DNA of 64,000 nucleotides from Granulicella sp. L60 (GCF_009765825.1 NZ_LMUR01000018.1:574666-638665), one strand, 5' to 3'; positions 1 to 9,429 are shown, numbered from the stretch's first letter. The notes: generated by a model from the letters alone, not told the origin. Translations and numbers: made by a program.

Positions 1-1102
1 CCTGGGCCTGCACAGTGCGGCTGGTGTGCTTGAGGAGGTAGCGGCGGGTGAGGTCGAGGGGCTGCTCGTCCATCCAGACTAAGGAGGCGGTGAAGTGCGA
101 GGTGGTGACGGCGGGAGAGTCGGGGGTGACGAGGAGATCGCCGCGGCTGATGTCGAGTTCATCTGTAAGGGTGATGGTTACAGATTGCGGGGAGTGCGCG
201 GCGGGGAGGTCGCCGTCGAAGGTGACGATGCTGCGGACGCGGCTGGTGCGGCGTGAGGGCAGGACCATGATGGGGTCGCCGGGGCGGATGGTGCCTGCGG
301 CGATCTGGCCAGCGAATCCGCGGAAGTTTTGATTTGGGCGGATGACGCGCTGGACGGCGAGGCGGAAGGGTTCGGCGGCGTGGGCCTCGGCGGCGGGGAC
401 GGACTCGAGGAGTTCGAGCAGCGAGGGGCCGGTGTACCAGGGCATGGCGGAGGTGGTGCGGACGACGTTGTCGCCGGTGAGGGCACTGACGGGGACGAAG
501 TAGAGGTTGGGTGGGCGGAGGTCGCCGAGCTGATCGAAGAAGGCGGTGAAGTCGGCGCGGATGGCTTTGAAGACGGCTTCGTCGTACTGGACGAGGTCCA
601 TCTTGTTGACGGCGACGACGATGTGGGGAACGCCGAGGAGCGCGGTGATGCAGGCGTGGCGGCGGGACTGGATGAGGACGCCTTTGCGTGCGTCAACGAG
701 GACGATGGCGAGGGAGGCGGTGCTGGCTCCGGTGGCCATGTTGCGGGTGTACTGCTCGTGGCCGGGGGTGTCGGCGATGATGAACTTACGGGTGGCGGTG
801 GAGAAGTAGCGGTAGGCGACGTCGATGGTGATGCCTTGCTCGCGTTCGGCGCGGAGGCCGTCGGTGAGGAGGGCGAGGTCGAGTACGCCGGTGCCGGTGG
901 TGCCTTTGCCTTCGATGGAGCGAAGCTGGTCGTCGTAGACGCTCTGGGTGTCGTAGAGGAGGCGGCCGATGAGGGTGGATTTGCCGTCGTCGACGGAGCC
1001 CGCGGTGGAGAAGCGAAGGAGGTCGCGGGCGTGGTCTTCGGCGAGGAAGCCGGAGAGGGAGAAGTCGGCGGTGATGTCGGGTGTGGCTTCGTCGGTCGGC
1101 AT
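1..1102 (-). CDS. cysN: Sulfate adenylyltransferase subunit 1, GTPase (partial, cut by left edge)
   Basis: GTPase subunit of ATP sulfurylase, which with CysD makes adenosine 5'-phosphosulfate from sulfate and ATP in the cytoplasm. The frame is open from the ATG at 1102 to the window edge, giving about 367 N-terminal residues with the C-terminus missing. GTP-binding motifs are clear in translation: GSVDDGKST (P-loop, near 970-1000), DTPGHEQYTRNM (G3, near 740-770) and NKMD (G4, near 600). The start codon directly abuts the cysD stop, so the two are one operon and translationally coupled. Because the 3' end is outside the window, I cannot tell a plain CysN (about 430-470 aa) from a CysN-CysC fusion with an APS kinase domain (about 630 aa). 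Confidence 0.95.
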   Translation of the reverse strand, partial: MPTDEATPDITADFSLSGFLAEDHARDLLRFSTAGSVDDGKSTLIGRLLYDTQSVYDDQLRSIEGKGTTGTGVLDLALLTDGLRAEREQGITIDVAYRYFSTATRKFIIADTPGHEQYTRNMATGASTASLAIVLVDARKGVLIQSRRHACITALLGVPHIVVAVNKMDLVQYDEAVFKAIRADFTAFFDQLGDLRPPNLYFVPVSALTGDNVVRTTSAMPWYTGPSLLELLESVPAAEAHAAEPFRLAVQRVIRPNQNFRGFAGQIAAGTIRPGDPIMVLPSRRTSRVRSIVTFDGDLPAAHSPQSVTITLTDELDISRGDLLVTPDSPAVTTSHFTASLVWMDEQPLDLTRRYLLKHTSRTVQAQ

Positions 1103-2023
1103 TTAGAAGTAGCCCTCGCGTTTCTTAAGCTCCATGGAGCCTTCCTGATCGTGGTCGATGACGCGGTTGGCGCGTTCGGAGGAGCGGAAGGAGAGGAGTT
1201 CGGCGATGATCTTGGGGAGGGTGTCGGCGTCGGAGCGGATGGCGCCGGTGCAGGGGCTGCAGCCAAGGGAGCGGAGGCGGGATTTGACCATCTGGGGCTG
1301 CTCGCCGAGGCGGGCTACGAAGGCTTGTTCGGTGGGGAGGAGTGCGTCGCCGCGGACGTACATGGGTCTCTCTTTGGCGTAGTAGAGATCGACGATGGGG
1401 ATGTTTTCCTGGAGGATGTACTGCCAGACGTCCATCTCGGTCCAGTTGGAGAGAGGGAAGACGCGGATGGATTCGCCGGGGTGGATGCGGGAGTTGTAGA
1501 GGTTCCAAAGCTCGGGGCGCTGGTTTTTGGGATCCCACTGGCCGGCTTTGTCGCGGAAGGAGTAGATGCGCTCCTTCGCGCGGGATTTTTCTTCGTCGCG
1601 GCGGGCTCCGCCGAAGGCTGCGTTGAAGCCGTAGTGGGCGAGGCCGTCGAGGAGGGACTGGGTCTTGAGGAGGCCGCAGCAGCGCTTGGTGTCGAGGGCG
1701 ATGGGATTGGTGCCGGCGGCGATGGCTGGCTCGTTGCGCCAGACGAGGAGCTCGGCGCCTACGTCGGCGGCCATGCGGTCGCGGAACTCGATCATCTCGC
1801 GGAACTTGAAGCCGGTGTCGATGTGGAGGAGCGGGAAGGGAATCGGCGCGGGATAGAAGGCTTTTTGGGCGAGGCGGAGCATGACGGAGGAGTCTTTGCC
1901 GATGGAGTAGAGCATGACGGGGCGCTCGAACTCGGAGGCGACCTCGCGGAGGATCTGGATGCTCTCGGCTTCGAGGAGCTGAAGGTGTGTGAGAGCGGGT
2001 GCGGCGACTGCGGTTGCTGCCAT
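1103..2023 (-). CDS. cysD: Sulfate adenylyltransferase subunit 2
   Basis: Catalytic subunit of ATP sulfurylase: transfers AMP from ATP to sulfate, with GTP hydrolysis by CysN. The PP-loop motif appears as [11 protein letters not shown] near the N-terminus, followed by [23 protein letters not shown] and the C-terminal [10 protein letters not shown], all family hallmarks; about 306 residues is the usual length. I place the start at the ATG at 2023 because GGAG lies six bases before it; an in-frame ATG at 2053 would add ten residues but has no such site. First gene of cysD-cysN. The 5' region carries a poly-Cys mini-ORF (2118-2189) and competing stems, suggesting attenuation by cysteine supply (inference). 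Confidence 0.96.
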   Translation of the reverse strand: MAATAVAAPALTHLQLLEAESIQILREVASEFERPVMLYSIGKDSSVMLRLAQKAFYPAPIPFPLLHIDTGFKFREMIEFRDRMAADVGAELLVWRNEPAIAAGTNPIALDTKRCCGLLKTQSLLDGLAHYGFNAAFGGARRDEEKSRAKERIYSFRDKAGQWDPKNQRPELWNLYNSRIHPGESIRVFPLSNWTEMDVWQYILQENIPIVDLYYAKERPMYVRGDALLPTEQAFVARLGEQPQMVKSRLRSLGCSPCTGAIRSDADTLPKIIAELLSFRSSERANRVIDHDQEGSMELKKREGYF

Positions 2024-2029
2024 GGGAAA

Positions 2030-2092
2030 CTCCAAAGGAGATTGGGGATGCAATGCATCTCAGGCGATGAGGCTGGGCTGGGATGACATTGC
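2030..2092 (-). promoter_or_regulatory. cysD leader with competing RNA stems and a hairpin over the ribosome site
   Basis: On the minus strand the cysD Shine-Dalgarno GGAG (2030-2033) can pair with CTCC (2037-2040) across a 3-base loop. Further upstream GATGC(2055-2059) can pair locally with GCATC (2047-2051), or the overlapping CATTGC (2050-2055) can pair with GCAATG (2087-2092). These two pairings exclude each other. No U-tract follows, so if the leader is regulatory it would act on translation start rather than by a canonical terminator. The stems are short and were found by eye. Confidence 0.35.
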
Positions 2093-2117
2093 TATGAGGT
2101 TTTGCTGGGGGGTGAGA

Positions 2118-2189
2118 CTAGCGCGTGAGAGGACACGCCTGCTCGACGTTGGTATGACAACAACAACGGAGCTGGCGGTGGATACGCAT
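2118..2189 (-). CDS. Candidate cysteine-sensing leader peptide upstream of cysDN
   Basis: A 23-codon frame, ATG at 2189 to TAG at 2118-2120, 94 bases before the cysD start. It begins MRIHRQLRCCCHTN and has another Cys near the end, so 4 of 23 residues are Cys and three are consecutive TGT codons. Basic residues followed by a Cys run resemble the poly-Cys leader ORFs before sulfur-assimilation operons in actinobacteria, where ribosome progress through the Cys codons reports cysteine supply. No Shine-Dalgarno sequence is visible before the ATG, so it may be translated leaderless. Seen: the ORF and its Cys codons. Inferred: its role. Confidence 0.6.
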   Translation of the reverse strand: MRIHRQLRCCCHTNVEQACPLTR

Positions 2190-2385
2190 ATCTACTAGTT
2201 AGGTTAACAGAGGCTGGGGTGGGGGGCAAGTTGGACGGGTTGCGAAGGGATGGCGGAGAAGCAGATTCCTCCGCTGCGCTGCGGAATGACAGAGCAAAAG
2301 GGCAGGCAACGATAGATGAGGAAGCACGGCATAGGTAACGGAAGAAGCAGCGGATGCAATCGCAGATGGGCTGCGGCTGGGGAGG

Positions 2386-3459
2386 CTAGGCGTAGATCTT
2401 CGGGGTGTCGTTGTTGTTGTAGCAGAAGAAGTTGGAGGGGGCGGTTGCGTGGGTTCGTCTCCAGTCGCCGGGGGTGGTCTGCATGGTGCGGCGGAAGGCT
2501 CGGATGAAGCAGGCCTGGTCGGCGAATCCGCAGCGAAGGGCGATGTCGGCGACAGGCAGGCGGGAGGTGCGCAGAAGGCCCTTTGCGGCCTCGATGCGCT
2601 GCTCCATGAGCCATCGGTAGGGCGGCTGTCCGAGGGTCTGCTTGAAGGCGCGGACGAAGTGGCTGACGGAGAGGCGACACTCGGCGGCTACCTGGGCGAG
2701 CGAGATCTGGCCGTGGAGGTTGGCGCGAAGCATCTCGACGGCGCGATGCTTCTGCCAGGCGGCGAGACCTCCGCGAACGACGGGCGAGCCGGAGGTGATG
2801 CTGCCGTAGGCGCGGGCGATGTAGGCGCGGAGGGCGAAGAGAAGATGATCGGTGAAGAGATCGCAGGCGATCTCAGGCGTCTCCATGGCTGGGAGCAGGC
2901 TCAGGCCGAGGTTGCGCAGGGTGGGGTCGATCTTGCCGAAGGGCCAGGAGAGGGTGTCGCAGCGGCGTGCTCCGGTCTCGTCGGCGAAGTCGTCCAGCGC
3001 GGTGCGCGGCATGTAGATCTGGAGGATGTCGAAGGCGCTGCCGATGTAGATGGAGGGCGCTTTATCGAGGTCGATGATGCTGACGCTGCCCTCCTGCCGG
3101 TTTGGCTCCACGGTTACGGGGCGGCTGTCGTACCAGAGCCTGACAGCGGAGGCAGGCTGCAGGTAGAGTTGGATGCTGAAGCCGGGTTCGCGTGGGAGGG
3201 CTGTCTTTTCGAGGAGGCCAGTCTCTGAGCGAAGGCGCGTGACCGCGATTTGAATATCTTGCCTGGTCCTGACGGCGACCATTGGTACGTCCTGGAGCTT
3301 GAATAGAGAGGCGATTCGACTGCTGTACGCCACTGTTTCGGAGGGTTGTCTAGCTTCCCCAAAGGGTGCTTCGAAGACTTTGACACGAGGAAGACTTCGC
3401 CGGGGGGCGACGGGATAGCGTAGAGCTATGGGGGTGACGGAGGCATCGGGACTCTGCAT
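2386..3459 (-). CDS. AraC-family transcriptional regulator
   Basis: DNA-binding regulator of about 357 aa. The last ~110 residues form the AraC double helix-turn-helix: ISLAQVAAECRLSVSHFVRAFK, then PVADIALRCGFADQACFIRAFRRT, ending TPGDWRR. The N-terminal ~230 residues have no domain I can name; this layout matches the AraC regulators with an unassigned effector domain that are common in acidobacteria. I choose the ATG at 3457-3459, preceded by GGAAAGG seven bases upstream; a longer in-frame start exists at 3534. It stands alone between cysD and a DUF302 gene on the other strand, so its target is not evident; divergent control of the DUF302 gene is possible. Confidence 0.88.
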   Translation of the reverse strand: MQSPDASVTPIALRYPVAPRRSLPRVKVFEAPFGEARQPSETVAYSSRIASLFKLQDVPMVAVRTRQDIQIAVTRLRSETGLLEKTALPREPGFSIQLYLQPASAVRLWYDSRPVTVEPNRQEGSVSIIDLDKAPSIYIGSAFDILQIYMPRTALDDFADETGARRCDTLSWPFGKIDPTLRNLGLSLLPAMETPEIACDLFTDHLLFALRAYIARAYGSITSGSPVVRGGLAAWQKHRAVEMLRANLHGQISLAQVAAECRLSVSHFVRAFKQTLGQPPYRWLMEQRIEAAKGLLRTSRLPVADIALRCGFADQACFIRAFRRTMQTTPGDWRRTHATAPSNFFCYNNNDTPKIYA

Positions 3460-3703
3460 GGAAGGACCTTTCCAGGAAGCGTTTGAACCGGCGAGATGCA
3501 AATGGTGGTGAGACCAAGTTACGGCGCGGCCCATGAATCCGAAAGCACCTATAAGGGGGGTTGAGAATAACCAATTTGATGGAAACTATAGTCCACTTCT
3601 GAGGCGTGGAGCGAGTCAGATTGGGTAGAAGTTCGGTTTTCTTTTGGGTTGAACTGGCTACGTTAGGCTAATGTCAGATGGATTGCTATAAGGAGCGGAT
3701 GAG

Positions 3704-4099
3704 ATGCTGGACGATAAAGACAAGGGAATGGATCATCGCGAGAGTCCCTATACGGTTCCCGCAACGGTGGAGCGTCTGAAGGCGGTGGTGCTGGCGAAGG
3801 GAATCGCGATCCTAGCGCATATCGACCATAGTGGCGACGCGGCGAAGGCCGGCCTGACGATGCAGCCTACGGAGTTGCTGATCTTCGGCAGTGCAAAGTC
3901 GGGCACGCCGCTGATGGTTGCGCGTCCTACGGTGGCGATCGATCTGCCACTCAAGGCGCTGGTCTGGCAGGATGGGAAAGGGACGGTGCGGGTGTCGTAT
4001 AACACGGTTGAATATCTTCAGAAGAGGCACGATCTTCCCGAGGAGTTGCTGAAAAATATCGCGGGGATTCGCGTGATCGTCGAAGAGGCGGTCCGGTAG
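3704..4099 (+). CDS. DUF302 domain protein
   Basis: Small protein of 131 aa with the DUF302 fold: an N-terminal ERLKAVVLAKGIAILAHIDHSGDA segment, then PTELLIFGSAKSGTPLMVARPTVAIDLPLKALVW, typical of the family. No signal peptide, so cytoplasmic. DUF302 proteins have no established biochemical role; they are often found beside redox or heavy-metal genes. AAGGAG lies about ten bases before the ATG. Divergent from the AraC regulator and convergent with fabF, whose stop is only a few bases away. Confidence 0.85.
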   Translation: MLDDKDKGMDHRESPYTVPATVERLKAVVLAKGIAILAHIDHSGDAAKAGLTMQPTELLIFGSAKSGTPLMVARPTVAIDLPLKALVWQDGKGTVRVSYNTVEYLQKRHDLPEELLKNIAGIRVIVEEAVR

Positions 4100-4102
4100 C
4101 GC

Positions 4103-5380
4103 TTACTCTGATACGTCCTTACCTGTCTTATCTGCCGGGAGCTTGCGGAAGATGAGTGAGGCGTTGGTGCCGCCGAAGCCGAAGGAGTTCGTCATGGCGT
4201 ACTCCATGGGCAGGGCGATGCCTTTATCGAGCACGATGCCAAACTGGCAGGCTGGGTCGGGGTCTGTGAGGTTGGTGACCGGCGGCGCGATCTGATCGCG
4301 GAGGGCGAGGACGGTGATGCCTGCCTCCAGGCTGCCTGCGCCACCGAGCAGGTGCCCGGTCATCGATTTGGTTGAGCTGACGAGGAGGGTCTTTGCATGA
4401 TCGCCGAAGACCTGGACGATGGCGGTGGCCTCGGCACGATCGCCTAACGGGGTCGAGGTCGCGTGTGCGTTCAGGTACTGGATCTGGGCGGGGAGCAGGT
4501 CTGCATCCTTGAGTGCGAGCTGCATGACGCGCCGGACGCCGCGGCCATCTTCGGGTGGCGCGTTGGTGTGGAATGCGTCGGAGTTGGCTGCGTAGCCGAC
4601 GAGCTCGGCTAGGATGGGGGCTCCGCGCTGGACGGCGTGGTTGTACTCCTCGAGGAGCAGGACGCCCGCGCCTTCGCCTACGACGAATCCGTCGCGTCCC
4701 TGATCCCATGGGCGGGAGGCGGTGGCGGGATCGTCGTTTCGGGTGGAGAGTGCTCGCATGGCAGCGAAGCCCGCGACTGAGAGCGGCGTGACGGCTGCTT
4801 CGCTTCCACCGCAGATCATGATGTCGGCGTCGTTGCGCTGGATCGCCCGGAAGGCCTCGCCGACGGCGTGTGCGCCGCTGGTGCAGGCGGTGGCGTGGGT
4901 GAGGCTGGGTCCGCTGGCGCCGTATCGGATGGAGATCTGGCCGGAGGCGAGGTTTGCGATGGTCGCGGTGATGAAGAAGGGTGAGACGCGGCTGGGTCCG
5001 CCGGAGAGAAGCTTCTCGTACTCGCGCTCGATGACCTCGAAGGCGCCTATGCCGCTGCCTACGTAGACGCCGATGCGCTCCGGGTCTTCGGCGGTCAGGT
5101 TCAGCTTCGAGGAGGCGACGGCGAACTCCGCGGCGGCGAGAGCGAACTGGATGAATCGGCCAGTCTTCTTGATGTCTTTTCGGTCGAGGAAGTCCTCGGG
5201 GCGAAACCCTTTGACCTCGCCGGCGAATCTGCAGGCATAGTCCTTGGCGTCGAAGAGGGTAATGGGTGCTATGCCTGAGTCTCCCCGGATCAGTCCAGCC
5301 CAGGTCTCTTCGGTTCCGATGCCTACAGGGCTTACCAGCCCTACACCCGTAACTACGACGCGTCGCTGCTCTTGCTGCAT
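4103..5380 (-). CDS. fabF: Beta-ketoacyl-ACP synthase II
   Basis: Condensing enzyme of type II fatty-acid synthesis, extending acyl-ACP with malonyl-ACP. About 425 aa, normal for FabF. The Cys-His-His triad and the conserved Lys are visible: nucleophile in TACTSGAHAVG (about Cys166), NAHATSTPLGD (His306), and KSMTGHLLGGAG (Lys338, His343). The ATG at 5380 is chosen because AGGGG lies seven bases upstream; a TTG two codons earlier is also in frame. No acpP or other fab gene is adjacent, unlike the classic fab cluster, so it may be a stand-alone copy or serve a specialised pathway. Confidence 0.95.
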   Translation of the reverse strand: MQQEQRRVVVTGVGLVSPVGIGTEETWAGLIRGDSGIAPITLFDAKDYACRFAGEVKGFRPEDFLDRKDIKKTGRFIQFALAAAEFAVASSKLNLTAEDPERIGVYVGSGIGAFEVIEREYEKLLSGGPSRVSPFFITATIANLASGQISIRYGASGPSLTHATACTSGAHAVGEAFRAIQRNDADIMICGGSEAAVTPLSVAGFAAMRALSTRNDDPATASRPWDQGRDGFVVGEGAGVLLLEEYNHAVQRGAPILAELVGYAANSDAFHTNAPPEDGRGVRRVMQLALKDADLLPAQIQYLNAHATSTPLGDRAEATAIVQVFGDHAKTLLVSSTKSMTGHLLGGAGSLEAGITVLALRDQIAPPVTNLTDPDPACQFGIVLDKGIALPMEYAMTNSFGFGGTNASLIFRKLPADKTGKDVSE

Positions 5381-5470
5381 GAACAAGCCCCTATCATGAC
5401 GATCATCATTTAATTGTCACAAGATGAGATGTGAGCATGATGGGTGGCGATTCAGAGAAAGCAGCGTTGA

Positions 5471-5523
5471 TTCAGGGAGGGTTCCCTGAACGCCATCACC
5501 CTTCGGTTGAAGCTGTGATGGCG
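5471..5523. terminator. Two adjacent hairpins between fabF and the sigma gene
   Basis: TTCAGGG and CCCTGAA (5471-5477, 5484-5490) flank a six-base spacer. Immediately after, CGCCATCAC (5491-5499) and GTGATGGCG (5515-5523) form a perfect 9-bp stem. They lie just beyond the stop of the minus-strand sigma gene. No T-run follows on either strand, so this is at best a structural end point, not a proven intrinsic terminator. Confidence 0.4.
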
Positions 5524-5539
5524 TAGGGTGGCTGGCGAG

Positions 5540-6163
5540 CTAGCTGAGGGAGCGGCTGAGTGTGGCTCTTGCGCGGAGCAGACGGGACTTTGCCGCGGGA
5601 ACTGAGATGCCTACAGCGTCGGCGATCTCGCGCATGGAGAGGTCTTCCACCTGGCGGATCTCGACGACGGAGCGGAGGGCGTTGGGCAGACGGCCGATGG
5701 CCCGCTGGAGGCGCATCGTTCTCTCGTTTGCCGCGTAACGCTTCTCCGGGTCGGGCGCATGGTCGGCTACGTCCCAGGAGTGCCAGGTGTCGCCGCCGTC
5801 CAGCGTGACGTCCATGGAGGTCTCGCGGCTGCCGCGCTTTTTGCGCAGGATCATGAGGGCAGAGTTGATGCCGATCCGGGTGAACCAGGTGGAGAAGCTG
5901 GACCTGCCGTCGAACTGTTTCAGGTGAAGAAAGGCTTTCATCAGCGAATCCTGAAGCGCGTCCTCGGCGTCCTCGCGATTTTTGGTCACTCTATAGATAG
6001 TGTTGAAGGCGCGTGGCGAGTGGCGCCGGCTGAGCTCCATGAACGCCCACTCCTGTCCGGACTGTGCTGCATCGACGAGAATCTCCTCGGGCATCATCGA
6101 GGCGCCGGGAGCGAATTTGTGGCCGTTACTTTCCAGATTGGTTGCCAGGTTCAGTGAGTTCAT
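5540..6163 (-). CDS. ECF-type RNA polymerase sigma factor
   Basis: Sigma-70 family factor of 207 aa without region 1 or 3, as in ECF sigmas. Region 2 spans about residues 40-110 (ENREDAEDALQDSLMKAFLHLKQFDGRSSFSTWFTRIGIN is its core), and region 4 about 150-205 (RLPNALRSVVEIRQVEDLSMREIADAVGISVPAAKSRLLRAR). No anti-sigma factor or other partner lies beside it. Close paralogues of this type are numerous in acidobacteria, so no target regulon can be assigned from sequence. Confidence 0.9.
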   Translation of the reverse strand: MNSLNLATNLESNGHKFAPGASMMPEEILVDAAQSGQEWAFMELSRRHSPRAFNTIYRVTKNREDAEDALQDSLMKAFLHLKQFDGRSSFSTWFTRIGINSALMILRKKRGSRETSMDVTLDGGDTWHSWDVADHAPDPEKRYAANERTMRLQRAIGRLPNALRSVVEIRQVEDLSMREIADAVGISVPAAKSRLLRARATLSRSLS

Positions 6164-6664
6164 CGCGTCTGCCTTTTGAGGAAGATTTTTGTCGCTTAAG
6201 ACTGGACCAAGGTGAGTTGAAGAGGAACGTGCGGCAGAGGATTGAATCTGGTTTGAAGTCCTGAGGGATGGTTCAGAGTGTGATCGAATTCTGCGTCCGT
6301 GGAGCTTGTGGGCGGTGAAGCTGACAGGGACAAAGTAAAGGTAGCGGAGAGGAGCTGACGAGATATTGGCGGAAGTTGCTTAGAGTTTGCATTTTTTGCG
6401 GTAAAGCATGGAGGCGCCGATTGGCTTCGCTGCCGGCATGGGTGGCGGGGTAATGGAGATGGTTGAGAGAGGATTTCCGTTGTGATGCATAGTGCGAGGA
6501 GAACCTCTTTTCACCCAAGTTGCATCAAAGATCAAAAAAATGAATAGAGGGTGCGAAATAAAATCTGATAAACACTGAGCCTCCACGCTGCGATGGGTGA
6601 GGGTAACTTTTATAGTCGAATGGATGTAATCTGGTTGAGCCGGAGATGAATAAGGAGCTTGTAG
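6164..6664. other. Intergenic region before pgi
   Basis: About 500 bases between the divergent sigma gene and pgi. I see no convincing gene: an 81-codon minus-strand frame at 6273-6518 has no family resemblance and no ribosome site. A TATAGT at 6611-6616 could be a -10 element for pgi but no good -35 is paired with it. AAGGAG eight bases before the pgi ATG is a clear ribosome site. Confidence 0.5.
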
Positions 6665-8299
6665 ATGACCACGAAATTGACCCCACTGAGCGAACGCAGC
6701 GCATGGAAGGCGCTGGGTGCGCATCATCAGAAGATTCAAGGCACTCCGCTTAGCCAGTTGTTCGCAGACGATCCCGCGCGTGGCGAGCGTTTCACCGTTG
6801 AGACCGGGGGAATCTTTCTTGATTATTCGAAGAATCGCATTACCGACGAGACTCTGAAGCTGCTGATCCAGCTCGCGGAGGAGTCCGGCCTGAAGGCTCG
6901 CATCGAGGCGATGTTCCGCGGCGACAAGATCAATATCACGGAGAATCGTGCGGTGCTGCACGTTGCGTTGCGCGCGCCCAAGGGTGAGTCCATCGTGGTG
7001 GACGGCGAGGACGTGGTGCCGCCGGTTCATGCGGTGCTGGACAAGATGGCTGGCTTTGCCGACCGCGTTCGTTCGGGGGAGTGGAAGGGCCATACCGGCA
7101 AGCGGATTCGCAATGTGATCAACATCGGTATCGGCGGATCGGATCTTGGGCCGGTGATGGCGTATGAGGCGCTGAAGCACTACAGCCAGCGGGACATCAA
7201 CTTCCGCTTCGTCTCGAATGTGGACGGCACCGACTTTGCCGAGGCCGTACAGGATCTGAAGGCGGATGAGACGCTCTTTCTGGTTGCGTCGAAGACCTTC
7301 ACGACGCTGGAGACGATGACGAACGCGCACTCGGCGCGGGACTGGTCGCTGGCTGGCCTGGGCGGAGACGAGAAGGCGGTTGCAAAGCACTTTGTGGCCA
7401 TCTCGACGAACGCGAAGGAGGTCTCGAAGTTCGGTATCGATACCGCGAATATGTTTGAGTTCTGGGACTGGGTGGGCGGACGCTACTCCATGGACTCGGC
7501 GATCGGGCTTTCGACGATGATCGCCATCGGGCCGGACAACTTCCGCGCGATGCTGGATGGTTTTCACCAGATGGACGTACACTTCCGCACGACTCCGTTT
7601 GAGAAGAACCTGCCTGTGCTGCTTGGCTTGTTGACGGTCTGGTATACGGACTTCTTCGACGCGCAGACGGTTGCGATTCTTCCGTATGAGCAGTATCTGA
7701 AGCGGTTTCCGGCGTATCTGCAGCAGTTGACGATGGAGAGCAACGGCAAACATGTAACGCTGGACGGGACACATGTGGAGACCGAGACCGGGCCGATCTA
7801 CTGGGGCGAGCCGGGCACGAACGGACAGCACTCGTTCTATCAGCTGATCCATCAGGGCACGCGGCTGATACCGTGCGACTTCATCGGTTTCTACAAAACG
7901 CTGAATCCGCTGGGCAGGCATCATGACATGCTGATGGCGAATGTGTTTGCGCAGGCAGAGGCGCTTGCGTTCGGCAAGACCGCGGAGCAGGTGAAGGCGG
8001 AGGGCACGCCGGACTGGCTGGTTCCGCACCGCGTGTTTGAGGGCAATCGTCCGTCGAACACGATTCTTGCGGAGAAGCTGACGCCCGAGGTGCTGGGCAA
8101 GCTGATCGCGCTGTATGAGCACTCGGTGTTTACGCAGGGCACGATCTGGAGTATCGATTCGTTCGACCAGTGGGGAGTTGAGCTGGGTAAGGTGCTGGCA
8201 CAGCGTATTATTGGCGAACTGGAGAGTGCCACGGAGCCTACGCTCACGCACGATACCTCGACGACAAATCTCATCAAGCGCTACAGGAAAAATAAGTAA
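6665..8299 (+). CDS. pgi: Glucose-6-phosphate isomerase
   Basis: Interconverts glucose-6-phosphate and fructose-6-phosphate. 544 aa, the usual size of the long (E. coli-like) form. Signatures: [18 protein letters not shown] near residue 155 and the second PGI signature [19 protein letters not shown] near residue 380, including the catalytic Glu and His. AAGGAG precedes the ATG. Followed by gnd and zwf on the same strand, so the cluster controls entry into glycolysis versus the oxidative pentose phosphate route. Confidence 0.98.
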   Translation: MTTKLTPLSERSAWKALGAHHQKIQGTPLSQLFADDPARGERFTVETGGIFLDYSKNRITDETLKLLIQLAEESGLKARIEAMFRGDKINITENRAVLHVALRAPKGESIVVDGEDVVPPVHAVLDKMAGFADRVRSGEWKGHTGKRIRNVINIGIGGSDLGPVMAYEALKHYSQRDINFRFVSNVDGTDFAEAVQDLKADETLFLVASKTFTTLETMTNAHSARDWSLAGLGGDEKAVAKHFVAISTNAKEVSKFGIDTANMFEFWDWVGGRYSMDSAIGLSTMIAIGPDNFRAMLDGFHQMDVHFRTTPFEKNLPVLLGLLTVWYTDFFDAQTVAILPYEQYLKRFPAYLQQLTMESNGKHVTLDGTHVETETGPIYWGEPGTNGQHSFYQLIHQGTRLIPCDFIGFYKTLNPLGRHHDMLMANVFAQAEALAFGKTAEQVKAEGTPDWLVPHRVFEGNRPSNTILAEKLTPEVLGKLIALYEHSVFTQGTIWSIDSFDQWGVELGKVLAQRIIGELESATEPTLTHDTSTTNLIKRYRKNK

Positions 8300-8380
8300 C
8301 CGTCATCGGTTTCGAGATCTCTCGGAGCAGGCGCAATCCGGATGTTGAGCGAATCAGCAACGTTGAAAAAGGAGCGATCG

Positions 8381-9403
8381 ATGCAACTTGGCATGGTAGG
8401 TCTGGGCAGGATGGGAGCCAACATGGTGAAACGGTTGGCGGTACATGGACACGAGTGTGTGGTGTACGACAGGTCGGCGCAGGTCGTCGGGGATCTGGCG
8501 AAGGAGAAGGGAGTCACCGGCTCGTCTTCGTTGGAAGATTTGGTGAGCAAGCTGCAGAAGCCGCGCGCGCTGTGGCTGATGATTCCCGCCGGCGTGGTGG
8601 AGGATACGATCGCTGAACTCGTTCCTCATCTTGAGCCGGGCGATATCCTGATTGACGGCGGCAACTCGTACTACATCGACGACATTCGCCGTGCGAAAGA
8701 GCTTGCGCCGAAGGGCATCAACTACGTTGACGTTGGAACCAGCGGCGGCGTGTGGGGGCTGGAGCGCGGCTACTGCATGATGATCGGTGGACATGAGACG
8801 ACCGTGAAGCATCTTGATCCGATCTTCAAGGCGATCGCTCCGGGCAAGGGAGATATTCCGCTCACGCCTGGCAGAGAGAAGCTTGGCGGCACTGCGGAGG
8901 AGGGATACCTCTACTGCGGAGAGAGCGGTGGCGGACACTTTGTGAAGATGGTGCACAACGGAATCGAGTACGGCATGATGGCCGCATACGCTGAGGGTTT
9001 TGGCGTGCTGAAGGCCGCGAACATCGGCAAGCATACGGCGGAGATCGATGCTGAGACGACGCCGCTGCGCGATCCGGAGCACTACCTGTACGACTTCAAT
9101 CTGACGGATGTAGCTGAAGTTTGGCGCAGGGGGAGCGTGATCGCATCGTGGCTGCTGGATCTGACGGCGTCGGCGCTGACGGGAGACCCGCAGCTCGGAA
9201 AGTTCGGCGGCAGGGTTTCCGACTCCGGCGAGGGTCGCTGGACGATCAAAGCGGCGATAGACGAGGGAGTTCCGGTGCCAGTGCTTACCGCATCGCTCTA
9301 TGAACGGTTCAGCTCACGCGGCGAAGCGGAGTTTTCAAACAAGCTGCTGTCCGCGATGCGCTACGAGTTCGGTGGCCATCTTGAGAAACCGGCCGAGAAG
9401 TAG
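8381..9403 (+). CDS. gnd: 6-phosphogluconate dehydrogenase (decarboxylating), short form
   Basis: Oxidative decarboxylation of 6-phosphogluconate to ribulose-5-phosphate. The ATG at 8381 with AAGGAG seven bases upstream gives 340 aa starting MQLGMVGLGRMGANMVKRL, a Rossmann dinucleotide site. VGTSGGVWGLERG and the catalytic GGGHFVKMVHNGIEYGMM follow. The length matches the short GndA/YqeC-type enzymes, which often prefer NAD, rather than the ~470-aa NADP form (cofactor choice is inference). An in-frame ATG at 8342 lacks a ribosome site. Between pgi and zwf in one operon. Confidence 0.95.
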   Translation: MQLGMVGLGRMGANMVKRLAVHGHECVVYDRSAQVVGDLAKEKGVTGSSSLEDLVSKLQKPRALWLMIPAGVVEDTIAELVPHLEPGDILIDGGNSYYIDDIRRAKELAPKGINYVDVGTSGGVWGLERGYCMMIGGHETTVKHLDPIFKAIAPGKGDIPLTPGREKLGGTAEEGYLYCGESGGGHFVKMVHNGIEYGMMAAYAEGFGVLKAANIGKHTAEIDAETTPLRDPEHYLYDFNLTDVAEVWRRGSVIASWLLDLTASALTGDPQLGKFGGRVSDSGEGRWTIKAAIDEGVPVPVLTASLYERFSSRGEAEFSNKLLSAMRYEFGGHLEKPAEK

Positions 9404-9429
9404 ACTGAGCTGTTTGGAGGAGACAACAC

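Noticed and set aside
329..2086. Long Gly/Glu-rich open frame on the plus strand
   Set aside because: It is the antisense of cysN and cysD. Its composition (runs of Gly, Asp, Glu, Val) is what high-GC antisense frames give, and no domain is recognisable.
6273..6518. 81-codon minus-strand frame before pgi
   Set aside because: No ribosome site, no family similarity, low-complexity Ser/Pro/Leu composition.
6380..8251. 623-codon open frame opposite pgi
   Set aside because: Arg/His/Leu-rich, no domain, complementary to pgi, which has full family signatures.
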